Part shown: one piece after another, positions 10,426 to 25,400 of the stretch
Numbering within the stretch: position 1 is the first letter of the stretch
How the letters are laid out: every line of letters starts with the position of its first letter
NCBI RefSeq assembly: GCF_037176765.1
Contig: NC_090022.1
Coordinates: forward strand, 73,223,209 to 73,287,208
Length of the DNA: 64,000 nt
Direction: 5' to 3'
Source: Anolis sagrei
Lineage: Eukaryota; Chordata; Lepidosauria; Squamata; Anolidae
Made by a program: the position numbers and the translations under genes
Notes under the pieces: model-generated
Databases searched by the model: none
What the model was told of the DNA's origin: nothing
What the model saw: the letters and a program-made list of their open reading frames with translations, nothing else

Positions 10426-10540
10426 CTATCCTGAAGATGAAGTATTTAACTAGTGGGTGTGTGTCCCAGTCATTTCAGGTTTAGAAATTCCCACCATTTC
10501 TTTGCAAGTCAGTTTTTAGGAAAGAACTTTAATCAAATGT

Positions 10541-10546
10541 TTTATT
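10541..10546 (-). terminator. APEH: Probable APEH poly(A) signal AATAAA
   Basis: AATAAA on the minus strand about 290 bases after the APEH stop codon (10836-10838), in sequence free of recognised repeats. It is the first canonical signal I see downstream of the stop. The 3'UTR would run from 10835 to roughly 10520. A later AATAAA near 10180 is an alternative. Confidence 0.55.
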
Positions 10547-10835
10547 CATTATTTTTTTGCAGCTAGAGTCTTTGGAGCTTCCAAACACTAGCATTAACAA
10601 CAACAAAAAATCATTAATATTATCAGATTATATATAGCTATCTATTATGGTGGAACTACTTGTAAGAATGCAAGATTTGGCAAAAAGTACATGGCCTTTG
10701 CTACAACAGAGTAGGCCTGTACCCCAGCCACTCTCATGTACCTATTCTCAAGAGCAGTGGCTGTTTGGACCTTGATCTCAGTTTGTTAGCCACACTGCTT
10801 AACAGAAAAGGACTACAAAAGGTGAAGTGTTGTCA

Positions 10836-13394
10836 TCATTTCAGGTGCTTGATCAGCCAGAGTGCAATATTCATGAAGCCATCTGATTCAGCCTCCACAC
10901 CAGATAATGCATGGTTATTTCCTGGATACCACAACATCCTAGGAAAGGAAACAGACCATTATGAGTATTAATATAGTTAAGAACTTCTTGCTACTACTCC
11001 CAGCAAATATCCCCCCCCCCCCCCCACCACAGACCTTTCTCTCTTCTGTTACAGTCCCATATATTTACAGTCTCTTCGCCTCCATGAAAACCACCCAACT
11101 TGCTTTCTTTGGCATTTCTTTCCAAGCTTGCTTACCGAGCTGGAACTCCCCTGGCCTTGAGAGCATGATAATACTCTAAACCTTGCTTGGGAGGTACACG
11201 TCTATCATCTTCTCCTATCATTAAGAGAACAGGTGCTTGAACCTGTGGGGGGAAAGAACAAGTTAGGTGGCCACCAGAACAAGTGTTGGCAAGTAAAGTT
11301 GAGAAAACAATGGTGTTTTTTGTGGGTGTAATCTGGGCAGGGGGGATTCTGTACCTTATCAACATACTGCATAGGTGAATGGAGCAGCATCTTTATCCAT
11401 TGTGCAGGATCTGGCAAAGCAGCCTGGTCATATGCCAAGCCTGCCTCAGTCAGGCACCTACAAGCAACAGCATGTCAAAGGTCAAATAAGAGCAGGAGCT
11501 TCCAGCTTGTCTTGAAGATGGAAGTGTGCCGGTTTGGAGTGCTTACCAATCAGGGATGTCAGTGCTTCCAACCATAGAGGCTATGTTGACCACAGGATTC
11601 CTGACCACACAGGCTTTGTAAGTTTCAGGATATTGGCCAATGAGATGGCAGGATAGGAAGCCTCCATGGGAGCCACCGAGCAAGGCCACTCTGTGTGGAT
11701 CCAAAGGATCCTCCTGTAGTACTTTCTGTACACAGAACTGAAAAGGAGTGAAGAGAGAAGCAACAATTCAAGGGGGGATAGCATGATAGGTGCACATTGG
11801 GACAAGGCATTGGCACAGAAATAAAACAATCCACTTATCTGTTCCCTAGATAACATGTGACGGGGCCCTGTAAATTGAACACAGAAATACTGGATGCATA
11901 TTTGGGGGTGGTAAAGTGGGTTTGAATCTCTGCTCAGTCATGAAACCTATTGGTTGATTTGGGGCAAGCCATAATCTCTCAGCCTCAGAGGAAGGCAAGG
12001 GCAAAACCCCTGTGAACAAAACCTGTCCAAAAATAAACTCATGATAGGTTCTCTTTAAGGTCACCACAAGTCGGAAATGTCGGAAAGCACACCATAACAA
12101 GAAGGACTAGCCTGAGTCTCATTCCATGCTCTCTTTCTCTGGTGAGGAGACATGAATTCTTCACACTTACATTGTGGGGATGTACAAAAAGGCAGATGGA
12201 GTTCCACTTACTTGCACATCTTTGACATCCTGGCTGCCCACATTCCCTGGTAAGCAATCTACACAGTCCTGGCCAAAGCCGAGTGATCCTCGATAATTCA
12301 CTTATGAGGAAAAAAATGTTATTGAAATCATTAGCAGTTCCTTGAAAGTCCCAAAATTAGAGTCTGACAAGATGTTACTAGGCTCTAAGCTTGGGGCTTA
12401 GCCTGATTTGCCTAACCAGATGAGTCCAATGAATTAATCACTTGACATGGGAATATTTTTTCTATTGGAGGGAAGTTATCTTGTCAGGAAGCCTCAGATT
12501 TTCTGAGGATTTTGGACTGTTCTAGTTTGAAAAATGCTACAATCTTTATTGCCCAAAGCTGTCTATAGTCTGAAGCCTAACTGCTGAAAGATGCCCATGC
12601 TAATGATGCAGCTCTTGCTCCAAATTTCCCTGCTCTTGCACTTATGGGATCCTATTGAAGCAAAAGGTAAGGAGATGTTAAAAAAATAGTTTACTCACCC
12701 AATAATACAGCAAAACCCATCCGACAGAGTACTGCTGGGTACAGTGACCAACTGGTGGTAAATACTGAGTGTGGGCCCCCTGAGAAGGACAGAAAGAATA
12801 TGGAGCCATACTAAAACAAATGGTGCATGAATGATCACATGCCCTGGATGAGAGGATGGGAGAGGGACTCACCATGTGGCGTCACCACTAATGGGATCTT
12901 TCCTGTTTCTGGAATTTGAGTTGGCCGGAGTAGGATGGCTTCAAAATCAAGGCCCTCTGTGAAAACAGATCATAATGTGTAGGTCATGTGAGAGATATGC
13001 AGACTGTATGTACAGCCCAGAGGAGGTAATGAAAACCAATGCTGGCTGAACAAAGTCTCCCTATTTTTTCCCTGAACTGGACACTCACCATACTGGGGGT
13101 TGATTTGCTCTGGAGGGGGCTGGAATGCCCTGACATCCCAAGTGATGCCTTGAATCGGGCTGGCTTCTTCCAGACAGACCCAGTTGATCTCAGCCTCCTT
13201 GCCAGCAGGAGGAAGGAAAGCCACCATCTGCAAAAGCAGAAAATAATATTCAGACAAGGTACAGAGGAAGTCAGACCCACTGGGCACACCTCTCCATTTA
13301 TGATATTCACTAGAAGTGAATAAGAAATTCTGACTAAAGCATTCACCTTTAAATGTGTCAGAACTTGGAAAGAAAAATAGGTATAGGCCAAATG

Positions 13395-13427
<33 letters not shown>

Positions 13428-16400
13428 TGATGATGATGATTTACAAGTCTCTCCTTATGGCTCAAGGCGGGGTACAACATAGTTAAAACAGCAAAGTAGA
13501 ACTAAACACTATTAAAATATGTATAACAAATACACACAGGTAAAATGTGTGCCAGAAATATTAAAAATCAACTAGATATTTTTAATTACAAAAATGTGAG
13601 TCAGGCACTGAAAGGGTTAAATGGATGCAATGACTCAGCAAAAGCTGCAGCTCAATATAAGCAGGTGTGCCTGTAGCTTAGTAGCTGTCAGTCTGAGGGA
13701 GTCCTCACTGTTAGTTCACCTTCAGTCTGTGAGAGGTCTCTGTGGGTGAAGGGCCTCAGTGTGTTAGTAGGCCTCTGTATGAGCAGGCCTCGGTGTTAGT
13801 TCGCCTCAGTGTGAGAAGTCCTCAGTGGGAGAAAGGCCTCAGTGTTAGTAGGTCTCAGTTCGAGTAGGCCTGGTGTGAGAAGTTTCAGTTAGAGAAAGCC
13901 CCAGATTGAAGGCCATTGTGTGTAAAGCTCCAGTATGAAGGCTGCTGTGTGTAAAAAACTGCTGAGTGTAAAAAGCTATTGTGTGAAGCTCCTGTATAAG
14001 TTTGATGTGAGAAGAGGCTCTGTGAGAGTGAAGCTGTTTATCTGCATGAGAAAGAAGCCCAGTGTGGAAGCAAAGAAGGAAGTATAAAGAACTTTGTATT
14101 ATGGAATCCTTCTTTTTGTAAATAGTGCAACCATATTATTTTGCTATAAAGAAAAACCTCCTTTGGAAGATATAACATCAGTCTGTGTGTGTTTGTTCTT
14201 TTTATCACTATGGACTACTGGTAATGGGTCATGCTGCTGCTAATAAGTTACTCTGCTGTGCATTTATGAGGAGGGTCTTTTGTTAATAAGCCCACTCACC
14301 CAACAAAATGCAGCTCAAAATGTACTGATAAAATACAAGTTAAAATTGACTGGGTCAACTGGGATAGATCAATACTGCTAATATATTAGCAAGATTTAGT
14401 AAAGGTACCTGCAGGTGGATGAATAACCCCGTCTCTGCTGCAGCACTTATATCTAGGTCCTGACAATCCCTAAAACCTCTATTGTTTCAGCAAGGCCCTG
14501 CAAAAGTCATTCCACAGATAACACCACACTCAATCTCTGTACTTCAGTGTTTCTCATAGCATATACTGACTCACTAAAATTACAAAGAATTGACTAAGCT
14601 ATGTATAGGAGCATGTGATATGTCTGTTGGATCAGAGCTCCCAGCATTCCTAACCACTGGTTATGCAGTAAGCTGCATCTTCTCTCTAGGACTTGTAATC
14701 ATAAATAGACAGAACATGCAAAATCTTTCAAATTGGAGGTTAAGGGGGACAGCCTGTTTAGGTTAGTACATATTACTTTCTACACAGAATTGTATAAGTT
14801 GATTCATAACAAAAATTGCATCATTGTAACTGTAGGAAACACAGGTCAAGAGTATTGTGGGATGTTAAATACAGCTTTTCTCATTGTGTGGCACTTACAA
14901 GTTTGGGTGGACAGTTTGGAGTGGAGAATCTGGCCACCAGCAGATCTCGGTCAATGGTGAGGAGTGCCCAGCTTCCAAGGGAGCATCCTAGGTTAGTAAA
15001 GAACAGAGTCTGATTACTGTCTACTACATTTAGATGGCATGGGAAGAGCCTGCACCACTTTGTTTCTGACCTGACATGTTGGCATTTAGCCATGGGACTT
15101 TGGTGCTGAGCAGGATGCTTCCCAAGGGGATCTAATTAGTGAGGCCTTGGGCAAGGTTTCCAGCACTTACCCTTAGTGAGAGAACAGACACTGCTGGACA
15201 AAGTATCAATCACAATCAGCTCCTAGAGGAAAAGACAGAATGAGACAGATCTATTTGTAGGATGCAGACAAACAGAAGATTCCCGCTCAGATGGCTGAAT
15301 GCATCAGTGCTGAACTAGAAATGTGGGGCATCATGCTCCATAAATTTAAAAAGGAGGTCAAAACTCCATAGTACTAACATGCATCGATCCCTCTCAGTTT
15401 GGGGTGATTAACTATGGTCCTCCAAATATTGCTGGAGTGACGGACCTTTTACACCGTGCAATAATTGTACTATGATTCCCTCTTAAGTGCCATAACATCT
15501 TATGGAATCTGGGAATTTGAAGTGTATGTGTGTGCAAATGCCTTCCAGTCATGTGTTGGTTTATAGCAACTCTTTGAATTTCATATGCAAGGAATACTCA
15601 GAGTTAGTTTGTCACTGCTGAAACATAGCTGATAGCACCTTTATTCTACAGTGATCTCCCATCCAAGTATTAACCAGACCTGACTCTGCTTAACTTCCAA
15701 GATTAGACAGGATTTGGGTGGATCTAGAATAGGTCTCCACAGTCACCTACAGCCCGACCATCAACACTGTACCCTTGGAAGACAATCGGATTTGGTCAAG
15801 GCTCTAGTTTAAGAATTCACTGTCACAGAGCTATAGTGCTTCCATAAACTAGAAACCACCATTTTATGCAATCTTATAATGGCAGTTCAAATGGAATCAA
15901 AATAAGCCAATTTACCCTGGTGCAGCCTAATCTCAAGGTATTCTACAGTTCATCCTTACCTGCCTACTGCGTTGAGCTGTGTCTAGAACAACCCTTTGGC
16001 TGTCTGCCGCCCAACAACGCTCAGGTAGTGCTGTGCTATAAATCCCAGTAAATTCACCTGCAAGAGATACAACACGTTCACCCAAGCAGAGGCCATCTGA
16101 TGGGACAAGAAACAGGGACCAAGTTGGGAACTAAGTCATGGTGCCACCGATGCAAACTCCACCAGCTAATGTCTGGTTCAGTCATTACAGACTTCAGCCA
16201 GGTTACTTAAAGAAATGAGTGGAAATGTGCCATGGAGATGTACTATGGAGTCCCCTGTATCCCTAAAAACATTGCAAATGTAAAATACTACCCTCTCGCC
16301 ACAGAATATTGCAGGTGAATGTCAGCAAGCAGATGTTTGTGAATGATGCAGAATGGGTTCCCTGATTACACAGAGGCCTATATACATGCATACACACACA

Positions 16401-19400
16401 CACACACAGATATCCCAATTCATCACGTTCCCACGCACTTCTGGTGAGATCAAGTGGCTGTTCCTAGATTATAAATCTCCTTCTAAGGGAGGCTGATTTG
16501 GTCTCTTTCTGTTCTCTCTAGCATGTGAAGTCTCTCCTATTTAAACAGGTCTTCAGTCTTCAAATGGTTAGTATGTGCAATGGTTGTGCTGAATATATAA
16601 TACAATTAGACATCCATTGAGGTTTGATTATTCACAGATTTGATCAATATGTTCTTTCTAGGAATCTCTAGTTTCTCCAGAACAGCTCTATGGTCAATTT
16701 CTGACAGAATATCACAATACATTTGCCCTGGAGGATTTAGAGATTCCTAGAAATGTGTTCAATCAGGTTTAAAAATTACCTTAATTTGTGGCTTGTCCAT
16801 TTTCGGAGGGACCTATGCCTTGACTGCTATAAAAGTGAGGGGTTTAATATATTTTTATTTTATTTAAAAAGTCTTAAAATACTATTTTAGTTGGATTGTT
16901 TGTAACACATATTGATTAAAATAATTTAGTGTATCCTGTAAGCTGCTTTGATCCCATTCTGGACGAAAGGTGGGGTATAAAATCCAAGTAATGTCAAAGT
17001 CTGTATTAGATGCATGGATGTTTAGAGCAGGACTGCATGATATAAGCTTAATGGGACTATTCAAGGGGCCCCACTTACTTGCTTTGAGAAGCTGACTATA
17101 AAGGGGTCACAATATTTGACTTTGCTCACTTGATGCATATAAAGGGTTTCATAGGATCTCCTCAAATCTCAAGCAAGCACCTTTCAAATCTACCATGAAC
17201 TCACCTTGACTCTGGCGAGGCACAACTTCCACAATGACAGAAGTGAGTTTTGTGTACCAGTCATACTGAAAGAGAAGTTAAAAGTAGTGAGAAAAAGAAA
17301 TAGGGGAGTAAAACTTCATCTAGACATGTCCCATGAAGAACTGGGGGTATACACTTCTTCAGATTTTTTTATACTGGTTTCTTACCAGTGAATGCGCAGT
17401 TCCTAGCGCACACCATACTCGTGTCACTGCACTTCACAATGTAAATCTTACACTCTGTTTTATTCTGCTTGCACCCATTTGCTTTTAACTGATGGATTTT
17501 CCAGTGTTTATATAGACACTTGTTGGATGTTGTTTTTGTCGGTGTAAATGTATGTGACCATTGGCCGGAGCATTAACAGAAATTGATTGATTGATTGACT
17601 TCTCCAGTGTAACTGATAAAAGCAGCAACAATGTGAAGCATTGTGATCTATGAGGGCTAAATCATCACATCTAAGTTCAGGAAAGAGTCAACATGCTGCC
17701 AATTTCTGTTAGCAAATATTCCCAGTCACATTTCCACATCCTAGAAAAACGTACTTCCCAACTGCTTTTGTCATCATAATTGAATGAAATTAATTTAGAG
17801 CCTGAAAGATCTCTGTCTGATCTCACCTATTCAAGTTTTGTAAACCTAGAAGTACCTCAGAGGCTCCTCCTATGTGAAAGACCTTTTCTTAATTCTATGT
17901 AGAAAGCAAGAGCCTGTTTGGCCTCCTCTTCAAAAAAGTGCCATGAGTGCGGGTGGAATGCCCAACTTCCAAGTGGAATCATTTGGTCTGAGGCAGTGGC
18001 ACAAATGACTGAGGCTTGAAGGCAATACTCACCATGCAGAGGCGGCTGCACTGTTGGTGGGGCCCAGAAGCTTGGTTCTCCAGGTATACAATGCGACATT
18101 GGTCAGGACTCAAGCGGGGAGACCAAATGGCCTTGGTGTCACCTGTCAGAAGCTCTGCAATAGAATGGGAGGCAATGAATTAAGAAACAGTGTTATGGCA
18201 AACCAATGACTCTGAAATAAGTAACAGGAATAGGCTTCTCACCACAACGGCCACCTGTCAGGTCCACATAGAAGAGAGCTGATCTAGAAAGGAGAAAAAA
18301 GATGAACAAAAATCTTTATGGATGATGGATATGTGGCAAAACAGCATGGAACAGTGAATTTGGGAGAAGGATCACAGGCAAAGAATGGACAGCAATTTGT
18401 TTCAGTTTGCTTCTGAACAGAAATATAATTACTTTGGTGTAGCTGATTTATTTCTGACAAGGGAGCCAAGCACTTCTCGTATAGGCCTAGAAGGGACAAG
18501 AGTCCACATCTACTTTGGGAAGTGCAAGTCAGTATAAAACTACATTGTACTTTCTTAGTCATAAGATTACAGCAGCTTTCGACAGCCCTCTAGATCTCTA
18601 GATGTATTGTACTCGGTCAAATGGTGGTTTTAAGAATTTGCAATCCAACAAGGGCATCAAGTTGGGAAAGGCTGTATTATAGAATCTGTTCCCTATGCTT
18701 TACTACAGACAAGCAAGACTACATCAACCTCAGATCATCACTGCAGTAGATTGACTGTAGAATATTCTTAGGTATAGTTCCCCATCATTCAGGCCATTAT
18801 CTGTCTTATAATATATAGGATAAAGCCATATGTGGATCCATATTGGCCCTGGTAGAAAACACACCTTCGCTGGGTGCAATGCCTCAAACCTAGACGGAAC
18901 GGCTCATGCCACCACCCTGTGAACACCACTCCTGTGTCACCTGGAGTCCAGAAGGCCTAGTGGAGAAGGAATGCAATGTGAAGAGGCAAATAAGCTAATG
19001 TAATGCAGTTCTAGTGGAATCATATGTGCAGATAGATTAAAGTAATCTCACACAATTCTGCTTTGGTCATATCTCATCTAGAATATTGTTTCCAGTGCTG
19101 AGCACCACAATTTAAGGACACTGACCAGTTAGAATATACCCAGGTAAGTACAACCAAAATTACCAAAGATTTAGAATCCCAGCCATAAGACAAACAATTT
19201 AGGGAGGTAGGTATGTTTATCTTGGAGAAGAGAATACTGAGGAACAACATAACCATATTTAATTATTTGAAGGAATATCATATAGTACAAACTTGTTTTC
19301 TGTTGTTCTAGAAACCAGGCCATGAATTAAGCTGCACCATGAGCTCTGCAGAGGCACTGACTAACCTGTCCAGGGGAGATGTGCTCTGGAACACCTTCCA

Positions 19401-22400
19401 GCACCGACACGTTGTTGCTCTCAATGTCCAAAACACACAGCACAGGAACACTCTTAGACACCAGGGTCTCTCCCCAGTCTTCATAGAACACAAACTGCTC
19501 CCCCTGAGAAAAGCAAAGGAAAAGGTCTTAAGGGAGAGCTCACTTGTGACTTAGGGCCTTTCCACACAGGTCCCATATCCCAAGATCTCATTCCAAGTTT
19601 TCTCCTTTAAACTGGATTATGAGTCCACACTGCCAGATAATCTGGGATAAACAGAAAACCTGGGATCAGATCCTGGGATACAGGGCCTGCCTGGAAGGGT
19701 CCACAGAGAGCATCCGGAAATTGAATTATTGCTTGCCTGATTTGATTGCCAGGACTCTCATCAACAGGTTTTAGCTTGGCTTTGGTCATGACATTGAGGA
19801 CTTCAGAGCATTTCCCACCCAAAGAGCAGGAAAGGAGCTCAGTCTCTTCTACAGCAACTCGTATCAAGAAAGCAGTTGCTGCAGGTAGTGGATACTAATT
19901 CAAAACATGCCATTCCAGTGTCAGGTTCACCACATTCCAAGCATAAGTGAAACTACAGAAATCATATTAGAATGAATCTTCATAGGCTGAAAAGATGGCT
20001 ATCCCAGTGAGGCCTGTAGTATCGTGCTATATGGAGACCAAGAAAGTAGTTTGCAACAAAAAAGACTTGCAAGTAAAGACTAGGAAGTCAGAATAGGTGT
20101 GACCACCCATATACTGGAAAGTAAGGTACTAAGAGGATGTTCACACTGAAAGATGGCATCAGACAGCATCATGCTCAAGTTATCCTATCAAGCTGCCTTT
20201 CCTGTGAAACACTAACAGAAATACAGGGACACAGGCTGAAAATGAGACTGTACATCCCACCTTAACAGCTTTGTCTCGTCGCTCTGCCTTGGTCAGTTCT
20301 TCTTCATTGCTCATCTCAGGGGCTTTTGGTTTAAAGAAAGACTCAGCCTTGGGGCGTTTCTTTTCTGCCACATAGAGAAGGTGAGTCTCGGAGTGCGACC
20401 AGGATAAGCAGCCAAACTGATCTGAGCAAAGGGAAAAAGATAACAACAGACTCAAGTACATGCCAATTTTCATCAATATAAAGCCTTGGGACTACAGTAT
20501 CCTTTTACACCTTTCTTACCCTAGACAATTTATCTGTCACTTTTTCAAATACACAAGCTTGGTTTAGGACTCCTTTAATATTCCACCTTTTCTCTGATAA
20601 GCTGAAAAGGTGGAAAACACTCTGCTACTCTCCACTTTAATATCAGAAGAACCCTGTGAGCGAGGCTGGGCTAACAGTGAAGGAGCATCCAAAGTAAAGC
20701 CGTGAGGTTTCATGGCTCAATGGGGACAAACCTAGGTTTTTCAAGACCTCACTGTGGGACTACTGTACCATGCTGGCTCTCTAGCACATCAGAATCATGT
20801 GGTCCTCTGGCTGCAGTTAGGCTCCAAATCCCAGGATTTCTCAGCATTAGGCGGGCTGGCTTAGGTTGCTGGGATATGTTTCCCACTATTTTTTGTATCT
20901 TAAAAGCTTTAGCAGACTGTAGTCTTACCATCTTCATACACTTGGCCATGCTTCTCCAGGGCGGTCAACTCAATGCTCTTCACTTTGCGGCTCTTTTCCC
21001 AAACCTGTGAAAGAAGCATAATGCAGTTTAGGTCTTTGACACCTTTTTTCATGTAACTTACATTTTCCCCATTAGAAGACCCAAAGAAGCATAGTTAACC
21101 TGTTCTTTTTTCTCTCATTAAAAAGAAACAAATGCCATAAAATATAAGTGCTAGAAAACCGCCTCTCTGAGATGGAAAAAGAAGTATTTTCAAGATTTAA
21201 AAGGCTAGAGAACTACGGTATGTTAAGCTAGGAATAAAAGAATACAGCATCTCCAGGGAAAGGGCTTTGTGCAAGATGCTATTGCTAAAGGGATACAGGC
21301 AAACATTCTTGCCCCCCTTCTGCAAAATGGCATACCTCTAGGAACTGCTTTTCCTCTCCTTTGCTGTTGGTAGTCTTTCGCAGAACAGCTTTTTGTGCTC
21401 CACTGGGAGAGTCCCGGCTCAGAAGCCTAACAAGACAAAGCAACCTATTAACATTTATGGAAAAGCTGTCCTTGCAGGAATTGGTCAGAATGCCAAGGTA
21501 GCAGAAAGCCTCCAGCTGTGATTGTTCTTTTAAGACAAAGGTGAGGAACATGTAGTCAACATGAAGTCACTCACCCCAATTTATTTTTGCAGGCACTGTC
21601 AGGTTCTCTCTGGAAAAGGTAGCAAAAAGCCACTATTTGGCTTTAGGAGAGAATTCTACCCCCCCTCCCCCTTTTAATTGGAAAGCACACTTCTTATTTC
21701 GTGTACAAGCAGATCTGTACCCCCAAAGGTTTTTCTGAAGTGCTAAGTTGACTATAATTAAGGAAGGAAACTATGCACTTCAAAATTTTCTTAAAGAATG
21801 CTTTCTTGCAACAGTGGTGAGCAAGGCACACTTAGATGCAGCAGTACTAATGTAGTGGGTTCAATGTGGTCCCCTGATTATTGGAATTTACTCACCCCAT
21901 ACTAAGTGATAAAGCCTATGTTCTGAAAACAAAAAAGAGATAATGCAGCTGCAAGGGGGCAGTGTGCATAACGGTTAAACAAGCTGTGTCAAGGGCCCTT
22001 GTTTGGATACTATGCTGAGGTGGGAATGGGAGCATGCAGGATATGTGTGTCACACACGGCCCCGTCTTCTTCGCAGATCCGATTGGCGGGAATGAGAGGC
22101 AGGGCCTTCTCAGCGGTGCCCCCCCCTCCCCCTGGCTATGGAATGCCCTCCCTAGGGACATTAGATTGTCAGATGTAAACCTCCTCGAGTCACCTCTGGG
22201 CTGAGAGGGGTGGTATACAAGTATAGTAAATAAATAAATAAATAAATAAATAAAATAATTGCTGATATTTCAAATTAAAATAATGCAAGCTTTACTAAGA
22301 GAAAAATCAAGAGATTCCTAAGGAACTTCCTCTAAGACTGTTTCATACTCATGAAATATTTTAAGTTATTTAGAAAACCCAAATTTTGGAAGCTCATTAA

Positions 22401-25400
22401 ATTGTGAAAAATGTAACACATGCAAATATTTATTTATTTATTTACCATATTTATACTCCACCCCTTTCTCAACCCTGAAGGGGACTCAAGGCGGCTTTAC
22501 ACATAGGCTATTTGATGCCCTAAAACAATGTACAATTAAAATAAACATTTTAAGATAGAATTTAAAACATATTAAAACATTATATTCACTCAATATAGTT
22601 TTGTAATGTATCAGAAAGATCACCTAATCCTGAACACGCTTCCTTGTATCCCTAGCTCAATCATATCACTTTCCCTTTAACATGTGAGGCACAAACGACA
22701 CAGACTTTTCAAGTGTGGTACAACAACTCTGGAAAACTATTCCAAAGGAGACCCCCCCACCCCACCCCGCCCAACTTTTGATTAACAATGTTAACTACCA
22801 TTTTCAATGCAATTTGAGTTGGATGGACAAATGTGTAATTTCATGTTTTGCTGTGATATTTTATTGTTATGCTACTGCTGCTGCATTTTGTAGATAAAGC
22901 TATATTACACTTCAAAATGGTTGTATTATTTTTATACTGTTGTAGTCTTTCTATAGTCTGAATTCAGAAGCTTGAATATCAAATATTGCACTATTTTTTT
23001 TACTAAATAATGATGATTTCTCCTGTAGGATTTAGAGTGCCCTGGATGCAAAATATTAATTCATTTTGTTGCAGATACAGCTCACATACTGGAATTGTGT
23101 ATTATGCTAATCCACGAGGGTAATGATCTACTCCTAGAGCCTGTAGCATCATGAATATAGCAGAAGGTTTAGGTGATGGACTGATACTCATCTGGAAAGG
23201 CGAAAGCAATGCAAAATATACTTACTCTCCCTTGATTTCAGTGCAGTTGCCAGAGGGACTTGAAAACACGATAGACTGGCTGTCATGGAAAATGAGATAC
23301 TGGCGGCAGAATTTCACATTTTCAGCTCTTTCCAAGTCCCGCTGAGACCACTCTGTAAATAAAGGAAAAGAACACAGCTCCTGTTCAGCCTGGCACAGTT
23401 ACAACCAAGCATCTTCCATTAGAAACATCCGTCTCCATACACAGATGTACACACAATCAAAGGGAAAAGAGGGAGACCTAATATTGCTTCCATCTATTTC
23501 TATTTTCTAGCTCAGTGCAAGGTAGGAGCTCACTTGGACAATCTATTGCATACCCATACAGAGATGAAATACATTAGTGGCTTTACAAGACAAAAAGCTT
23601 CAGAAGACTAAAGAAGGAACTGTCCAGTTACCCTTAAAATGTCCTGCTCTTGGCCCATGGTGAAGATAACAACGACCTTTGGACTAGTGAAGCTGTGGCC
23701 ATTATTCTTATTATTCTTCTTATTATTATTATAACTTTATTTGTATCCCGCTAGCATCTCCCGCAGGATTCGATGCGGCTTACAATAGGCCGAAGCCCAA
23801 CACAAACAACAATACAATATCTAGCAAATAAAAACAGTTAAGCAGAGAAACAATAACAGTAGCAATACGATAAGACAATATTAAAAAACTGGGTCGGCCA
23901 GAGTAGGGTACAAGGTTAAAAAGTGCTGATGTGTCGGAGGAGTATGGGATTATGATATAAGTACGGTGTGCAGTGTGCGGTGATTTTGGTACTAAAGTGC
24001 TTCTAGGATTTGGTACTGGGAGATTCCTAATCTGAAAAAGCACGTTGGAACAGCCAGGTTTTCAAATTCTTCCTGAAGACTGCCAGTGTTGGGGCTTGTC
24101 TGAGATCTTTCGGGAAGGTGTTCAAGAGGCAGGGGTCCACCACGGAGAAGGCCCTGTCTCGCGTCCCCACCAAGCGCGCTTGTGACGCGGGCGGGATCAC
24201 GAGCAGGGCCTCCCCAGATGACCGGAGTGAGCGTGTGGGTTCGTAGACAGCGATGCGGTCACGCAGGTAGGGTGGTCCCAAACCGTTCAGGGCTTTGTAG
24301 GTAAGCACCTGCACCTTAAATTGGGCTCGGAAAATAAACGGCAGCCAGTGGAGCTCCTTGAACAGGAGGATTGACCTGTAAGGCCCTGATGTCTTGTTAT
24401 TATTATATTATTTATTTACAGTATTTATATTCCGCCCTTCTCACCCCGCAGGGGACTCACATATACATGGCAATGCACATATACATGGCAAACATTCAAT
24501 GCCATTTAGACATACAACATATATAGACAGACACAGAGGCAATTTAACATTCCAGCCTTTTCTGGTTTCATGAGGGTATGCTTGGTTCCAACCAATGTTG
24601 TGCTGAGAGACAACAGAAATCCTGGAGGGTTCAGATCTATTTTTGGTTCAGGCTCTAATACGTTCTGATTTTTTTAAAAAAAATGCTGAAAGTGCTGAAT
24701 GTCCATCACTGTCTGGCACTGCCTATATCTCCACCTTCTAGAGTCCTCCAGGCACTAAGATTTAGGCTCTTGACTTACCTCGTACACAAAAGAGAATACC
24801 CAAAGCAAAGTGGAGGGAAAATGTGATCATGGCAACAATACTTCCATATCGTGAATACCAGTCCCAACAATGCAGACCAAAATGGGGATGGAGCATACCT
24901 GTGTAAATGTTGCAATATTTGCCACCATACTGTGTTGTTACTTCAGGCCCAATACAGGCACTTGAAAGAGATGGGAACTGACAAAACTCCCGGTATAAAG
25001 CTGCTATTTCCTCAGGATCGCTCAGCAACTAAATGTTAAAAATGGGAAGAAGCATCATTAACTGCAATACCTTCCAAGTGAGAGCAACATTAAGATGTTC
25101 ACAATTATCATTTTTTTCCATAGACGTAACAACAGTTAGGGGTGACAAAATGGAGGAAAGAAATGTTTGACATGGGCGCACTTGGGTGATCTGCAAAATA
25201 GGAGACACAGTAGCTAATACAGAGTGCTAGTTCTAATCTAACAGAAATGGCTTTGCGTCTTGAGTAGGATAAAGGATATCTGAATATGGTAGCTACTATT
25301 TTCTCTTCCTCTCTCGTTGGTTTAATGATATATACCAAAGGAATGAGAGGAATTATATACATTAGGGAGTTCATGTGAACAAAATATGTGTTATCTACAT

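Noticed and set aside
15650-15740. Possible functional 5S rRNA gene
   Set aside because: Only part of 5S is present, with many changes and an attached SINE body.
21916-22161. Minus-strand frame of 81 codons in an APEH intron
   Set aside because: Antisense of an L2 LINE fragment.
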